Assembly: GCA_041749275.1 (NCBI GenBank)
Contig: JBGTBQ010000471.1
Span: 1 to 6,436, forward strand
DNA: 6,436 nucleotides
Direction: 5' to 3'
Source: JBGTBQ01 sp041749275
GTDB taxonomy: Bacteria; Acidobacteriota; Blastocatellia; Pyrinomonadales; Pyrinomonadaceae
Numbering within the stretch: the first letter of the stretch is position 1; each line of letters opens with the position of its first letter. A program made the translations under genes and the position numbers. The notes under the pieces were generated by a model, which was not told the DNA's origin, searched no databases, and saw nothing but the letters and a program-made list of their open reading frames with translations. Shown piece after piece: positions 6,258-6,436 of the stretch.

Positions 6258-6320
6258 AATTATCTGAGGGGGCATGTAGTTTTTTCAGCGTTAACACTAA
6301 GGTGAAAATAAGCCGGTGCG

Positions 6321-6436
6321 CTACGCGGATGCGCTGCTCCCAACCGACTCAAGTTGCTGGAGGATGACGTGGTATCCCAACTTCTCCAACCGGTGCGTCA
6401 AGCGTTTCGCCGTCGCTTCGGGACGTTGCCGGTCGA
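6321..6436 (-). CDS. C-terminal end of an unidentified ORF (37 residues; 5' part off the window)
   Basis: On the minus strand the frame entering from the right edge reads DRQRPEATAKRLTHRLEKLG and then YHVILQQLESVGSSASA before TAG at 6323-6321. The helical, Arg/Lys-rich RLxxRLxxLGYxV pattern is like the tails of some transposases, which would fit the surroundings. That is only an impression and no catalytic motif is visible. It would be transcribed in the same direction as the RHS-like gene, whose start codon is 74 bp downstream. Composition returns to GC-rich here, in contrast to the RHS-like gene. Confidence 0.45.
   Translation of the reverse strand, partial: DRQRPEATAKRLTHRLEKLGYHVILQQLESVGSSASA

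Noticed and set aside
1..6436. CRISPR array, rRNA, complete tRNA, phage or toxin-antitoxin cassette
   Set aside because: No regularly spaced repeats, no rRNA-like or cloverleaf sequence, and no pair of small overlapping genes were seen on either strand.

Overview
This window is a gene-poor, mobile-element-rich stretch of a bacterial chromosome. The three central genes are GC-rich with secreted or lipoprotein products. Together with ISKra4-type and IS982-type transposases and a WD40 remnant, this resembles soil or thermophilic Acidobacteriota (Blastocatellia/Pyrinomonadales-like). That assignment is inference from gene style only; no rRNA or marker gene is present.

Layout, left to right. (1) Positions 1-978 (-) hold the N-terminal 326 residues of an ISKra4-family DDE transposase that runs off the left edge. 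Its ribosome-binding site and start codon are bordered by an 11-bp perfect inverted repeat with a smaller nested stem, which could fold over the translation start. (2) Positions 1229-2437 (+) encode a beta-lactamase-fold serine hydrolase with a lipoprotein signal. (3) Positions 2472-2732 (+) are the tail of a WD40-repeat protein with no start codon, so a gene remnant. (4) Positions 2911-3519 and 3546-4487 (+) form a probable two-gene operon: an exported protein of unknown function, then an exported calcineurin-like (purple-acid-phosphatase-like) metallophosphoesterase. (5) Positions 4470-5406 are a complete IS982-like insertion sequence of 937 bp with perfect 21-bp terminal inverted repeats and one DDE transposase gene on the minus strand. 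Its left end supplies the last five codons and the stop of the phosphatase gene. (6) Positions 5416-6246 (-) are an AT-rich gene for a secreted protein with RHS/YD-like repeats, compositionally unlike the rest. (7) Positions 6321-6436 (-) are the C-terminal end of an unidentified ORF entering from the right edge.

The only genes that plausibly work together are the exported unknown protein and the phosphatase, 26 bp apart on the same strand. The rest looks like an accumulation of insertions and decay (two transposase genes, a WD40 fragment, an AT-rich secreted gene) around a few host envelope genes. I found no CRISPR array, intact RNA gene, or clear novel defence or biosynthetic system. The most informative signals are the hairpin over the ISKra4 start, the insertion junction in the phosphatase gene, and the orphan WD40 tail.
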